NCBI GenBank assembly: GCA_950295325.1 | Contig: OX485805.1 | Coordinates: forward strand, 9,054,501-9,118,500 | Reading direction: 5' to 3' | Source of the DNA: Polytrichum commune | Taxonomy: Eukaryota; Streptophyta; Polytrichopsida; Polytrichales; Polytrichaceae | Length of the DNA: 64,000 bases | In this document: piece after piece, positions 12,052 through 22,700 of the stretch | Layout of the letters: each line of letters starts with the position of its first letter | Numbering within the stretch: position 1 is the first letter of the stretch | Translations under genes and position numbers: made by a program | Notes under the pieces: model-generated | Databases searched by the model: none | Seen by the model: the letters and a program-made list of their open reading frames with translations, nothing else | What the model was told of the DNA's origin: nothing

Positions 12052-12355
12052 AGAACCAGTTGAGTTCGAGAAATATCCGGTTGAAGTTCAAGACCTAAGG
12101 TAATTTACCGATCGTTTTAGAGGATTCCATAGAATAAATCTCAAATGAATTTAGCAAAACCAGAAGATGTCAGCATCCAACCGGTTGGAGCTGCCTTACC
12201 CCTTCGTGCTCTCTGTGGGCTGGCCAGGCCCCGCCCTGCCTACAGCCTGGCAGGGGTGGCTGCCCGCCGGCTTGTGGGCCGTTGATGAGCCCGGGGCGCT
12301 CCCATGGCCCAGATTGGGTTTGCGCTTGGGGCCATGGAGCGCCCCAGTAACACGG
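12052..12355 (-). repeat. Right TIR of Mutator-like element 1
   Basis: This is the inverted partner of 8237-8547. Reading outward it runs from GAGAAATATCCGGTTGAAG through ATCCAACCGGTTGGAGCTGC to GGAGCGCCCCAGTAACACGG. The outer end merges with the GC-rich junction to the next element. Confidence 0.85.
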
Positions 12356-12367
12356 GGGCCGGGGGCC

Positions 12368-13030
12368 CTGTCACTAGGGCGCTCCATAGAACCAAGGGCA
12401 GAGTGAACCCTGGCCATGGATGCGCCTTGGGACGGTGGACGGCCGGGATTTGAGGCGGGCAGCTACCCCTACCAGGGCTGGGGGCAGGGCAGGGCTGACC
12501 CGGGGCTGGGGCCCACGGAGGAGGCAGGGGAGCTAGGCCAGTTGGGAATTTCACACACGAGGCTGCGAGCCCAAACTTGGACACCTTCGCACTTGGACTA
12601 TATTCAAATATTGTTCTCCCTCTTTAGTATGACGCGTTTAGGAAACACACCAAAAAATCATATTATTGAGGTGCCCGCCTTCTCATTAATATGACAAATG
12701 GCGTAAAGTTGTCGTATTATCGCGGGAATACGAAAATATAAGTAATCTGTGCTTAAACATATATACAATGAGGTTAAGCAACATAGATGGTATGACTTAT
12801 AACTCATAACTCCAAACAAATACAAATATTCTCAAGAATTCTTGAAATAAAAGTCCAAAGATCTCTAGTGTTGCTTACTTAGTATAGCAATTGTCATCTT
12901 ATCTAAATTCCCTACTAAATTTTGAAAATTAATAATTTTTTTAATAACAAAATATAAAGAGGTATGTAATAAGAAACTAGACAATAATGATGCATGACGG
13001 TAAGCATCAAGATATTGGTGATGTTATATT
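12368..13030 (+). repeat. Left TIR of Mutator-like element 2
   Basis: The sequence pairs with 14668-15244 in inverse orientation, through GAACCAAGGGCAGAGTGAAC, ACACACGAGGCTGCGAGC, GGCGTAAAGTTGTCGTATTA and AGATCTCTAGTGTTGC. The left arm has about 57 extra AT-rich bases near 12920-12975 that the right arm lacks. Its inner half also resembles 8600-8830 of element 1, confirming that both elements belong to one family. Confidence 0.85.
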
Positions 13031-13127
13031 TGAGCCATGGCCCCAAGCATAGACTAAATTTGGGCCATGGAAACAATAAATTTGTGTTATTAACTAACCA
13101 TACCAATTTATCTAATAGCAATTTCAA

Positions 13128-13850
13128 TAAATCGTAGTGTAGTATAAGTACCTTATGCTTGTGTACGGGTTCGTGTCCCCACTTGAACCAACTACATTCT
13201 TATTTTTGGGATTCCATGGCTTCCTATGCCCAAACACGATCCTTGACACATTGGCTTGAACTAAAGCGATATTATTACTAGCACGAGGTAAAGATATACG
13301 TACAGGAACTGATTGAGGGTTTTAAACAAATTGGAGTTCTTTTTTTAGGCCATTCAACTTCTTGATTGCGTTTTCTATATGTTCAAAACCTATAATTGTC
13401 TTCTTGTATGTTGTGAAGAAATCTCAACCCAACTCAACGTATAGATCATTTAGCTTTGCCAATCGAACTTGGATTTGAGGAGGATCCTCGACTTTTGATT
13501 GTTGCACTTGTACTATACCAAGACTATCATCTCACACACCAATATCATTCATGGTTGGAGATAGAGGGTTAAATTCAGGGCTTTGTGAAGGAGAAACTAC
13601 ATCATCTTCTCCCACATCATCTAAATTGTTTACAAATCCATCTTCCTCAATAGACAATATACACTTCTAATTGAACACAATGGCGAATCCATATTGGGGA
13701 TAACCTTACCTGATGAATATATTAGATTTACTTGACCTTGTAGCATGAATGTAATCTAATTATTTAATATCATTTAATATCCTTATGTAATTGAATTCCT
13801 TGCATTATTGAAATTGCAAAGGGTAGTTGTGTAAGTCCAGGGTTGCAATT
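13128..13850 (-). pseudogene. Rearranged relic of the FAR1-type transposase gene
   Basis: Bases 13128-13667 are a clear copy of 9480-10025 in the same orientation. Bases 13671-13850 match 8905-9050 of the same gene but are inverted. The relic therefore keeps the SWIM-to-C-terminal region with an internal inversion and a deletion. No useful reading frame survives. Confidence 0.75.
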
Positions 13851-14032
13851 GCTTACATCTAATGTAGATAATCCTTATTCGGTATTGGGACACCTATAGA
13901 CTATATTTGAGTGATATGTGGTTTGCCTATCCTAAAAGCTATTTAGGTTGACGGTCTGATTCGTTTGTGAAATGATTGTTAAATCCCCTCATAAACCCTT
14001 CCTATCCATTTACTAGTTGTAGGTTGCATTTA

Positions 14033-14430
14033 GGGTCACTTCACACACGAGGCGAATGCCGTGACCCTAAAATTGTGAGAGCCCAAAAGAAAGTGTACAA
14101 AGGCCGATCCAAGACACCTCCAAAATCATGTAGTGTGATCATGGATCCTCAAGTATAGTGTGAAGCCATATGTGACTGGACTCTCAACCAAATGCTATTT
14201 CTATGAATTTCTATTCATGCGGGTCCTCACACATGGTAAAATCAAATAAATCAATGGTTGTGAGATTTTGGAGTGCCATGGTCTCCCGGTTTTGTGTTAG
14301 ACCTACCTCCAAGAGGTGGTATAATCTAACTTGGTTATACAACACTCGTTTATATGACACCCTCGATATTATTTCACATTTTTGGGCAGCCAAACTTTTT
14401 GGTCCAAAATTCTCTCGACTATGACACTCA
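14033..14430. mobile_element. Fold-back MITE relative inside element 2
   Basis: After a TTA at 14030-14032 the sequence GGGTCACTTCACACACGAGG begins. It closely resembles the left end of the MITE at 51921-52498, and the two also share the later segment CTCAAG.ATAGTGTGAAG and the central hairpin with ACCTCCAAGAGGTGG (about 14277-14330). The right end was not located, so the end coordinate is approximate. Confidence 0.5.
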
Positions 14431-14667
14431 ATAATGCGACATTTAGAATCTCCGTTTTGTCATATCAAAGAGGTAGTTACCGCTAAAATTCTTTTAATCT
14501 ATGTTATGTACATCTAAAGTACATCCATTTTCATTTGGGAACTACTTGAAAACTACTTGGAAACTTCACTTATCATTGAGAACTTAATGATAATCAAGTT
14601 ACTAATGTAGAATGGACATAATTAGGGTTAGAGTAGCCTCATGCCTAGTATGTTGCCTTATACACGG

Positions 14668-15244
14668 GTGATATAGTATCACCAATATCTTGATGCTTAA
14701 CGTCATGCATCATTTCAAAATTTAGTAGGGAATTTAGATAAGATGACAATTGCTATACTAAGTAAGCAACACTAGAGATCTTTGGACTTTTATTTCAAGA
14801 ATTCTTGAGAATATTTGTATTTGTTTGGAGTTATGAGTTATAAGTCATACCATCTATGTTGCTTAACCTCATTGTATATATGTTTAAGCACATATTACTT
14901 ATGTTTTCGTATTCCCGTGATAATACGACAACTTTACGCCATTTGTCATATTAATGAGAAGGCGGGCACCTCGATAATACGATTTTTTGGTGTATTTCCT
15001 AAACGCGTCATACTAAAGAGGGAGAACAATATTTGAATATAGTCCAAGTGCGAAGGTGTCCAAGTTTGGGCTCGCAGCCTCGTGTGTGAAGTGGCCCAAC
15101 TGGCCTAGCTCCCCTGCCTCCACCTGCCTCCTCCGTGGACCCCAGCCCCGGGCAAGCCCTGCCCTGCCCGCCTCGAATCTCGGCCGTCCACCGTCCCGGG
15201 GCGCATTCATGGCCAGGGTTCACTCTGCCCTTGGTTCTATGGAG
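14668..15244 (-). repeat. Right TIR of Mutator-like element 2
   Basis: This is the inverted partner of 12368-13030, ending TTGGTTCTATGGAG. The last 14 bases of the TIR (CGCCCTAGTGACAG) are displaced to 17447-17460 by the hAT-like insertion, with CTATGGAG repeated on each side of it. Confidence 0.88.
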
Positions 15245-16040
15245 CAGGGCATAAAATTGACACCCTGGGGGGTGTATTTTGCTTCCTAGAGTGTCTTAGG
15301 ACACCCAAATCTCAAACAGGGTGTCCCCGAGGACACCCAAAAATCCTACAAGGGTGTCCTTTTTACACCCAAAAAAAATTCAGGATGTCCCTTGTACTTG
15401 TAGGGCCTATCAACGTATATGTTTGACAAAGTTTTTGCAAGTTTTTCTTTTTTAACACGCAAAAACTTGCTGTGAGGCCAATTCCACCACCCTTAAGCGT
15501 CCTAGTCTGGGTGATGGTCTTGGGAATCACATGTAGTGTATGTAGCGTGAAAATTGATCTCTTCACATCCTTAAGCATTCATGTCATTTTGAATTACTTT
15601 GTTTATTTAGAGGTAGCCTCTTGGCTCGTGGTCGCGTTGGCCTTTTCTAGGGTCCAACCGGCGGCCTTGGCAACACAAGCTCTCAAGGATATTCTCCTTT
15701 GGCCTTTGATTATCCTTTCCTTCACATTGCCTTTGCTAGTGTCCTCCATTTTCTCCTTTTTTTTTATAAGCGATTGATTTTTACCAAAAAGATGTAAGTG
15801 TTGAAAAACACTTCCTCAATGGTTAACCTCAAACACAATTGCTTGTGAAAGCCACACACCCTCCTAGCTATCTAATCACACACTCACACATTGATTGATC
15901 TAAGTAAGCCATCTTCCTAAGTCCTAATTCTAAAGTCACCCACATCACTCATTAGGTGATGGTTTAGCTAGCCTAGTCTACAACTAATTATCAAGCCTAC
16001 CCATCTCAGCTCGGCTTGGTTTACCCTTGCTCCTTAATCT

Positions 16041-16230
16041 GCTGGTCCGAGGACAGTAGCTCCTTAGTATGCTGGTAGCCCTTAGTATGCTGGACCGAGG
16101 CCAGTAGCTCCTCGGCCGCTGGTCCGAGGACAGTAGCTCCTTAGTATGCTGGTAGCCCTTGGTATGCTGGACCGAGGCCAGTAGCTCCTCGGCCGCTGGT
16201 CCGAGGACAGTAGCTCCTTAGTATGCTGGA
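16041..16230. repeat. 77-base tandem repeat
   Basis: Units begin with GCTGGTCCGAGGACAGTAGC at 16041, 16118 and 16195; the third is partial. Each unit itself contains two related halves (GGACAGTAGCTCC and GGCCAGTAGCTCC), so the repeat grew from a shorter motif. It lies inside the hAT-like element. Confidence 0.9.
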
Positions 16231-16394
16231 CCTCCTAAACTACAAGCTAATTTGGTGACCCTAAGCCTCTAATTAGATACTTACTACTTGATTTCGTGAT
16301 TTGAACTAGTTAACTAAACTAACTCTCTAACATCACTAAGGGCTAACTAATCCACACACGTGGCTTTCAAACTATAAGAGCTCACTCCCGTGGG

Positions 16395-16580
16395 AGAACT
16401 TGAGAGAGAGAGAGCTTAACTAATTAACTTTACTAAAAACTACTAACCCACACACGTGGCTCAAGCTCTTAAGAGCTTGCTCCCTTGAGAGCGCTTGATG
16501 GAGAGAGAGGAAAATGAGAGAGAAACCACCTTAAGTAGCAAAGAGGAAGAGAGGGAGAGAGGGAGAGAGGGAGAGAGAGG
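16395..16580. repeat. GA-rich microsatellite stretch
   Basis: Several runs of (GA)n and GGGAGAGA repeats occur between 16395 and 16580, inside the hAT-like element. No other function is evident. Confidence 0.8.
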
Positions 16581-17477
16581 TGAGGATAGGGTGAGAGGAT
16601 TAGCACCTCCAATCACAATCCCTTAACCTTCACCTCTAAAGTAGGGACTAATCCCCTTCCACCAAGCTTCCTTCTTCCTAAACTAACAAGGTGGATCCAA
16701 AAGTGGGCATTTAACCCGCGGAGCTCACCTTACCCCCTACTTACATAATCAAGGCATTCTCCTATTGAAATCAAACCTTGAAATAATCACACAACACCAC
16801 TTAATGCCTAAACTTAAATTCACACCACACTTCACTCTTTTTATGTTTTGTGAATAATCATAACACCTCAAAGTCAAACTAAAATTGGTTTCGAAGAGTC
16901 AATCACCATATGTGGGCACCATTTTGGGCTCACACTTGCACAAAAAAAAAATGCACGTCAATTGACACGCACATTCTAGAAATTGACGTGTACTATGACT
17001 TGTGAAGAAAAAAATCACACGTCAATTGACACACTAGAAATTGAAATGACATGTATTACTTGAGTACTATAAAGTGCAGCTCAAGTATCTGGAAAACATA
17101 ACCCATAACAGTAGGAGAACTTCCTACACTCACTCACATACTTAAGTTCAACTTTGCTCTTGCAATTTCCTTTGTAACCGGGAGCTAGGACGGTGAATGG
17201 AGAGCGAGACTAACTAGGAACATGGCGAGGCTTCTTGTGAGAGAGGATTTTCTACTCAAAATCATATTAAATCTACTTTACGGTGTAGTTTGGTATTAGA
17301 GACTTTGGAAGCACAAATGAGAGTTGCAATGGCAAAAATCCCCATAGAGGCCATTGACTTTGAACAAGTATGGGTAAAGTGGTGTGCTATGAAAGGCCTG
17401 CCCTGGAAATTTGGCTAGGGTGTCAAATTTATGGCCTGCTATGGAGCGCCCTAGTGACAGGGGGCCGGGGCTGCTGA

Positions 17478-19743
17478 GAAGTGCATCCGGAAGTGGATCT
17501 TCTGGGATGCAGAATTTCCACACCATATGCATGTGGATTGGCACTTAGTTCCGGCGTCTGGACGCTCATAGACAACGCCGGTGGATCTTGATACCAATCG
17601 GACAAGCGAGTTAAGTAACTTTGGCTGCACATGAGTTTCGCACTTCACTCCACTCATGATGTTGATCGGGAGCAACCCCATCTGCTTACTAGCATGCGCC
17701 AGCCTGGATCTAGGGACAACCAGGATTTATGTGTGCCACAGATAGAGTAGGATGGGGTGGGATTCAGAGCAACTTCAACTTGCAGATATGCAGCCATTAT
17801 TTCATTATTCCTACAACTTGTCCTCAGCTTTTCCAGCCTTTTCCATCCTCTTGTTTCCAGTGTTTCTGTTCAAGTAACTTTAGTAGGTGGCATTCATCCA
17901 ATATCAGGATATCCGTTCGTCCAGAATTTTTTGACAGTTGCGAAGGTGCGTTCTTACGCACACCCATTTGTTTCGGAAAACATTTCAAGCTCTCCTCGGA
18001 GCTTCATTTCTTGGTTCGGACCACTAGCCACGTAGGAGACACTTCACTTTGCCTCTTCTTGCTCTTGGATCCTCATCTGAAAATCTTGGATATTCGTAGA
18101 TTCATAAAATTGCTTTTCCCCATTCCACGGATCTCGCCAACAGGAGAGAGACGATTGTTAAGGACAAGTCGAGTCTTCAGATATTGAGTGGTTGTGTATA
18201 CAATCGTACCTTCACTGTAGCAACCATGGAACTCTGATGGGTGCCTTGTAGGATAATTGTTATGTACAAGCTGTGCAGCGAATATCCTCGAACCTCTCCT
18301 CAACTTCACATCCCAGGCTTTTCGTGCTCACGTGCAACTGTTTTAGGCTCATCTACTTTGCAGTTACTCCTGAGTGTATGGAAGGAAGGAAGTGCACAAG
18401 GATAAATAAATAGACCAAACAAATCAGTACCTCTTTTGTCATTTGAGCCTTAAGGTAGTGGGTGGCATTCATGCTACATCAGGATATGCATTCTTCCAGA
18501 ATTCTTCACACTTGAAAGGTACCTGCTTGCAACTCACAGTAGTAACCATTGAACTCTGAGGGTGTATGGTAGGAAAATTGTTATGTACAAAGCTGTGCGG
18601 CCAGTTCAAGTTCCTTCCATCTTCTTTTGCAACTACATTTGGTTTTTTTTTATCGACTTTGCAGTTTATTCTGAGTGTGTGGAATGAATAATGTGTACAA
18701 GGATAGATAGACTGCACAGATCAGTACCTCTTCTGTCTTGTAAAGTTACATATTTGAGGTAGTGGGAATTAATCCTACCTCAGAACAATGTATTCTTCAA
18801 GATTTATAGACACTTGAAAGGTACCTTCTTGCCACTCACTGTAGCAACCATTGAACTCTGATGGTACAACCTGTGCAGCCAATGTCCTCAAATAACCTCG
18901 ACTCTGTCATGCCCTTTGAATGCTCTTCTGCAAGATCTCATATGTAGAAGTAAGATGTACAAGCTGTGTAGCCAATATCGTAATAATAGCCCTCCTCATT
19001 TGCAACATAAGTCACATAAAGGCAAATGCCATTGATCCCACATCAGGAAAATTTGCATTCTTGCAACTCACTTTAGCAACCATCAATCTCTGATGTGCAT
19101 TGTAGGAATAAGCCAATCCATCGAATCATGTTTCCACAGTGTCACAATGATGTCAGTACTTAATGAGTCTAATTCCATCAGTACCAAGCCGCCACTCACA
19201 TCTGACACAGGCTATTGTTTCCAAGTCTGATAATTTTAGAATACTGGGGACGAATTATTACTAAATCTTGGTTATCTGTGCACTACTCGAGCTCAGAATT
19301 GGTTCACAAGGCATAGCTCAAAACTGTATCAAGACGCCACCATCAGTACCAAAATATGACTCCCAGAGCACGCGTCTTGCGAAATTGAAAAAGTCATAAA
19401 TCTACCAATATGATAGATTTGCAAAGGTTTTAGTCTGCGGAGGGCAGGTCATCTGCAACTTCATATGCTAATAGTGCAGTAAGGTTACATCATGTTTGTT
19501 GAGCCCAATAAATGTGTTACTGATCAATAGTAGCAGCTCTCCAATAATGGCAGGTTGTCATGCGGGTCAGATGTTACACAATTCGATGCATAGCAGTTGA
19601 TCGTTTACATGCTTGCATTTTCAACTTGAATGTTGGAGTGATACTGTATTACTCTAGCTTGGGGAGCACATTGAGTCTGAAACCCGTCTGATTGAAACTG
19701 TGTGATCTGTGGCAGGTCAACAGGCGGAACTGATTAATTAATT
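17478..19743. other. Upstream region of the esterase gene, with repeats
   Basis: No gene is recognised in this 2.3 kb stretch. From about 17880 to 19110 there are four to five diverged copies of a 230-320 base unit, marked by AACTCTGATGG, TTGTTATGTACAAGCTGTG and GGCATTCAT..ATCAGG segments. The region lies directly upstream of the esterase start, so the repeats could be part of its upstream control region, but no TATA box could be placed with confidence. Confidence 0.5.
17880..19110. repeat. Diverged tandem repeats upstream of the esterase gene
   Basis: Recognisable landmarks recur. ACTCTGATGG or a close variant is at about 18230, 18550, 18855 and 19085. GTACAAGCTGTG or a variant is at about 18263, 18585 and 18960. 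GAAAGGTACC is at about 18515 and 18815. Spacing varies from 229 to 320 bases, so the units have suffered indels. Confidence 0.7.
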
Positions 19744-22700
19744 ATGGCAGACCAGATGACGATTTCTATCGCATCGCGCCTATGGGTTATCATGATGATG
19801 GCTGCAATGTTGCTGCTGTTCAACGTCGAAGAAGTTCATGGAGGCAGACCTTTGCTGAAACAACCAGACATGTTAGAGGCATGCACAACTCCGCTCTTTG
19901 TCTTTGGGGCATCGTACATGGATGTGGGCGAAAACTCGGTGGCAATGCCGTTCCGTGAGAGTTCAGAATTTCCTCCTTACGGTATCGACTACTTTGGCCG
20001 TCCGACCGGCCGCTCCAGCAATGGCCGCCTGGTCATAGATCACATTTGTGAGCAGTTCTTCCTCCCTCCTTTTGCACTTTTTGAAGGATTCAATTTACTT
20101 GAAATCACTCACCCGCATCGGGATGACGAGCGTGGCATGGTCATACTCGAAGCGTGACAGCTTGACTGTTCTATATTCAGATGCTTCAAGAGGATGAGTG
20201 GTGTGGAATTCCCCACTTAAGTGATCTGTTCACTGTTAATCAGTCGGTAAGCTTATATCTGTCGAATTTCCTGGTAGAGCTGTGTCTTGTGATCCACTAA
20301 ACTAATGATCACTCCATGCGCACCTCATTAATTATCACTCACAGCTTCACAAGTGACCAATAAGTCTAGCCTTCGTCATTGTACACTTGGATCCCAAGTT
20401 TACCAGATCAGACACCAAGTTTGCTGCTCTTTTACGTTTTCGGTAAGTTTTCGGTAAGTTCGATGAGACTCATCACTCATCACTTAAATTCCTAGCACAT
20501 GGTCATTTCATCACGGGTGACTCGTGGGCCAAAAGTCGAGACCTTTGCTTAGGTTTCACAAGGTCAGAAGTAAAGAACGTTGCACCAACTTCCGTGACCA
20601 CAGCTAGCTTTTGCCACCAGCAAGGCACCCAACCTACACTTTTTCACCCAAGTCAGGCCGGGTTTCCTGAAAGGGTTCCGAAATTGACTGTAAGGGTTCC
20701 AAGAATGACAAGTTATGGACAAGTCATTGGACCTATCCAACACATCCAGCCATAACGGGAAAAGGAAATGGGTCACATCACCCGTTTGCCCTTTCTTCAC
20801 GTCTTTACGTCTTCTTCCACATATTTGAGACGGGATCATAAGGAGAGGTCCATCATCCATAGGACTGTCCCATCAATGAACAGGCACCCTTTCATTTGTT
20901 TCTCAAAAACTGAGTGACCAGGTCCAAGTGACTGTTCTTATCCCCTTTCTTTGAAGTTTGTAAGTCTTACTAGACTTCTCGGTATGCACATGTATACCAG
21001 AGCACACTAGAATATGTTGTTCTGAAAGGGTGTGGTGATGTTTTCTTTTCATTATACTTAAGCACATGCTTCCTGGGCCATTGACCTACAACACTGGAAA
21101 CGTATAATCCTACATCATTTGAAAAACCTTCAAATCTACCACTATGATAGATTTGCATCGATGTTTCGATGTAAGACGAGTGCCTAGGACTCATATGTTG
21201 GTAATGTCTCATAGCTTTCTTATGTAAGTACTCGCATTGGCAGGCCAAGAGCTCAAGCAGGAGTTGATGAACCCATACCTCCGGAATGTGGGAGCCACAT
21301 TCAAGCATGGTGTGAATTTCGCGTCGTCTGGGTCCACGGCATGCAACTCGTCCTACATCGGTGCCGGGTCAAGCAGCTCAGGCTTGTTCTCTTTGTCTGT
21401 CCAAACCGACCAGTTCCGTGTCTTCCACCAGGTTGTGCTCTCACAAGATGCTCACCAAGGTACGTGCTCCCTACGTGTTAGCCATTGAAACGATGCAAGG
21501 GCTCAATGTATGACATATGTACATAATTTCTAAGAGCCTCACAAAGACTTAAAAGCAATTTTTGAAATTCCTTGGGGGCTTGAATTGTTATTGAGTACGT
21601 TATCTTATGTCAACAAGCAAAGGAAAATACACTCTTATGCAATAACAGTAACCACAATGCAAAGTATGTATTTTTATACAAGGGCACTTATGTTGTGTAT
21701 TTAACTGCACATCTTCAATACATATCATCGTGTAAACTAATGAGATATTGTCTTGAAGGTTGCAACAATCCTGGAAATACTACTTAATATGAGTCCCACC
21801 CACTCATCCCACATCGATGAAAGAACAATGCAAATCTAAAACCGTGCTAGATTTGCAAATTTTCCAACTACGTAAGACAAATTTCCAATGATGTAGATCA
21901 ATTGCCTATGACTCATGCTTGTAGTGAAAACAAGTTGATGAAGACACATTTGTGTCCAATCCTATAACTCTAATGTGAAAAATAAAATATTCATTTACTT
22001 GGATGTTATAATGTATGAACATGCCTATCAAGTTGAAAAGACGTATGTCAACTACTGGATTTTATAAATAACAATTATTATAGCTATTATCATTATCGTC
22101 ATCCCACTCATAGTTGGTGTTACATAGAAGTGATGTGACTTCTATGAGTTATAGAAATGTAGTTCTTCCAGATGCGGTTGGTGTTTGAGGTGTATGAACT
22201 GCATAAAATGAGGCATCCGGCTTCATAGATGTGTTTGATCAATAAGGGAAATAACAGTTTTAAAGTCCCCTGATTTCCACAGATTCAAGCATGTTGCGGC
22301 TCCCACAACCAGAGGACTTTCATCGAGGTGTATACATTATAGAGAGCGGCAACAATGACTACATTAGAGCAAACGACTTGACACCTCTTGCTCTTGATGA
22401 CCTGGTGGCTGCTGTAGTTGGCCACATCAAGCATGCCATCAAAGTGAGTTGCTGATTTGAATTGATACCGAGGGCACACTGACTGCACTAGGGTTGTAGC
22501 TGCAGTGTTCAAGCATTTCCAAATATCTAACTGGTCAAATCGGAACATGAGTGAATTCCCTTCATTGTAAATAGACACAGAGTCTCGATCACTATTCTGT
22601 CTTTTGATGCTGAGCAATTCTAAGGGTGGGTGTTCCATTAGGGTCTGCATCCAAGAAACTTGGAGTTCAAAACACTCCTTCATGGACTTTATTTTTGGGT

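Larger units (their letters stand above)
8237..12355 (-). mobile_element. Mutator-like element 1 with long TIRs
   Basis: Two inverted copies of a sequence of about 300 bases bound this segment: 8237-8547 and 12052-12355. They begin CCGTGTTACTGGGGCGCTCC and are GC-rich at the outer end. Between them is a FAR1/MULE-type transposase gene on the minus strand. Long TIRs with this enzyme type indicate a Mutator-like element. Exact outer ends are uncertain, because the right TIR runs straight into the left TIR of a second, related element over a GC-rich join at 12356-12367. A flanking duplication specific to this copy was not found. Confidence 0.82.
15245..17438. mobile_element. Non-autonomous hAT-like element
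   Basis: The element is 2194 bases long and flanked by a perfect 8-base duplication CTATGGAG (15237-15244 and 17439-17446). Terminal inverted repeats are CAGGGCATAAAATTGACACC on the left and CAGGCCATAAATTTGACACC read inward from the right, fitting the CAGGG-type hAT ends. The left 150 bases carry four copies of GGGTGTCC or its complement plus several partial ones, the kind of clustered subterminal motif that hAT transposases bind. Deleting the element and one duplication restores the Mutator-like TIR exactly. No hAT transposase is seen inside. Confidence 0.9.
12368..17460. mobile_element. Mutator-like element 2, non-autonomous, interrupted
   Basis: This second element of the same family is placed tail to tail with element 1. 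Its long TIRs are 12368 to about 13030 and about 14668-15244, the latter completed at 17447-17460 after a hAT insertion. The outer end reads CTGTCACTAGGGCGCTCC and is a diverged version of the element 1 end. The inside holds a rearranged relic of the FAR1-type gene (13128-13850) and a fold-back element from 14033. It has no intact gene. Confidence 0.8.

Noticed and set aside
8227-12370. Reading the first long-TIR element as a hAT because its ends can be read as CAAGG and CAGGG
   Set aside because: The flanking 8 bases do not match and the gene inside is FAR1/MULE-type, so a Mutator-like element fits better.
15603-15749. A 48-codon minus-strand frame inside the hAT-like element, rich in Lys and Ala
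   Set aside because: Too short, with no known motif and no copy elsewhere in the window to test for conservation.
20564-20860. A 98-codon minus-strand frame in the first intron of the esterase
   Set aside because: No motif is seen, and the intron has clean GT-AG borders supported by the family alignment on both sides.
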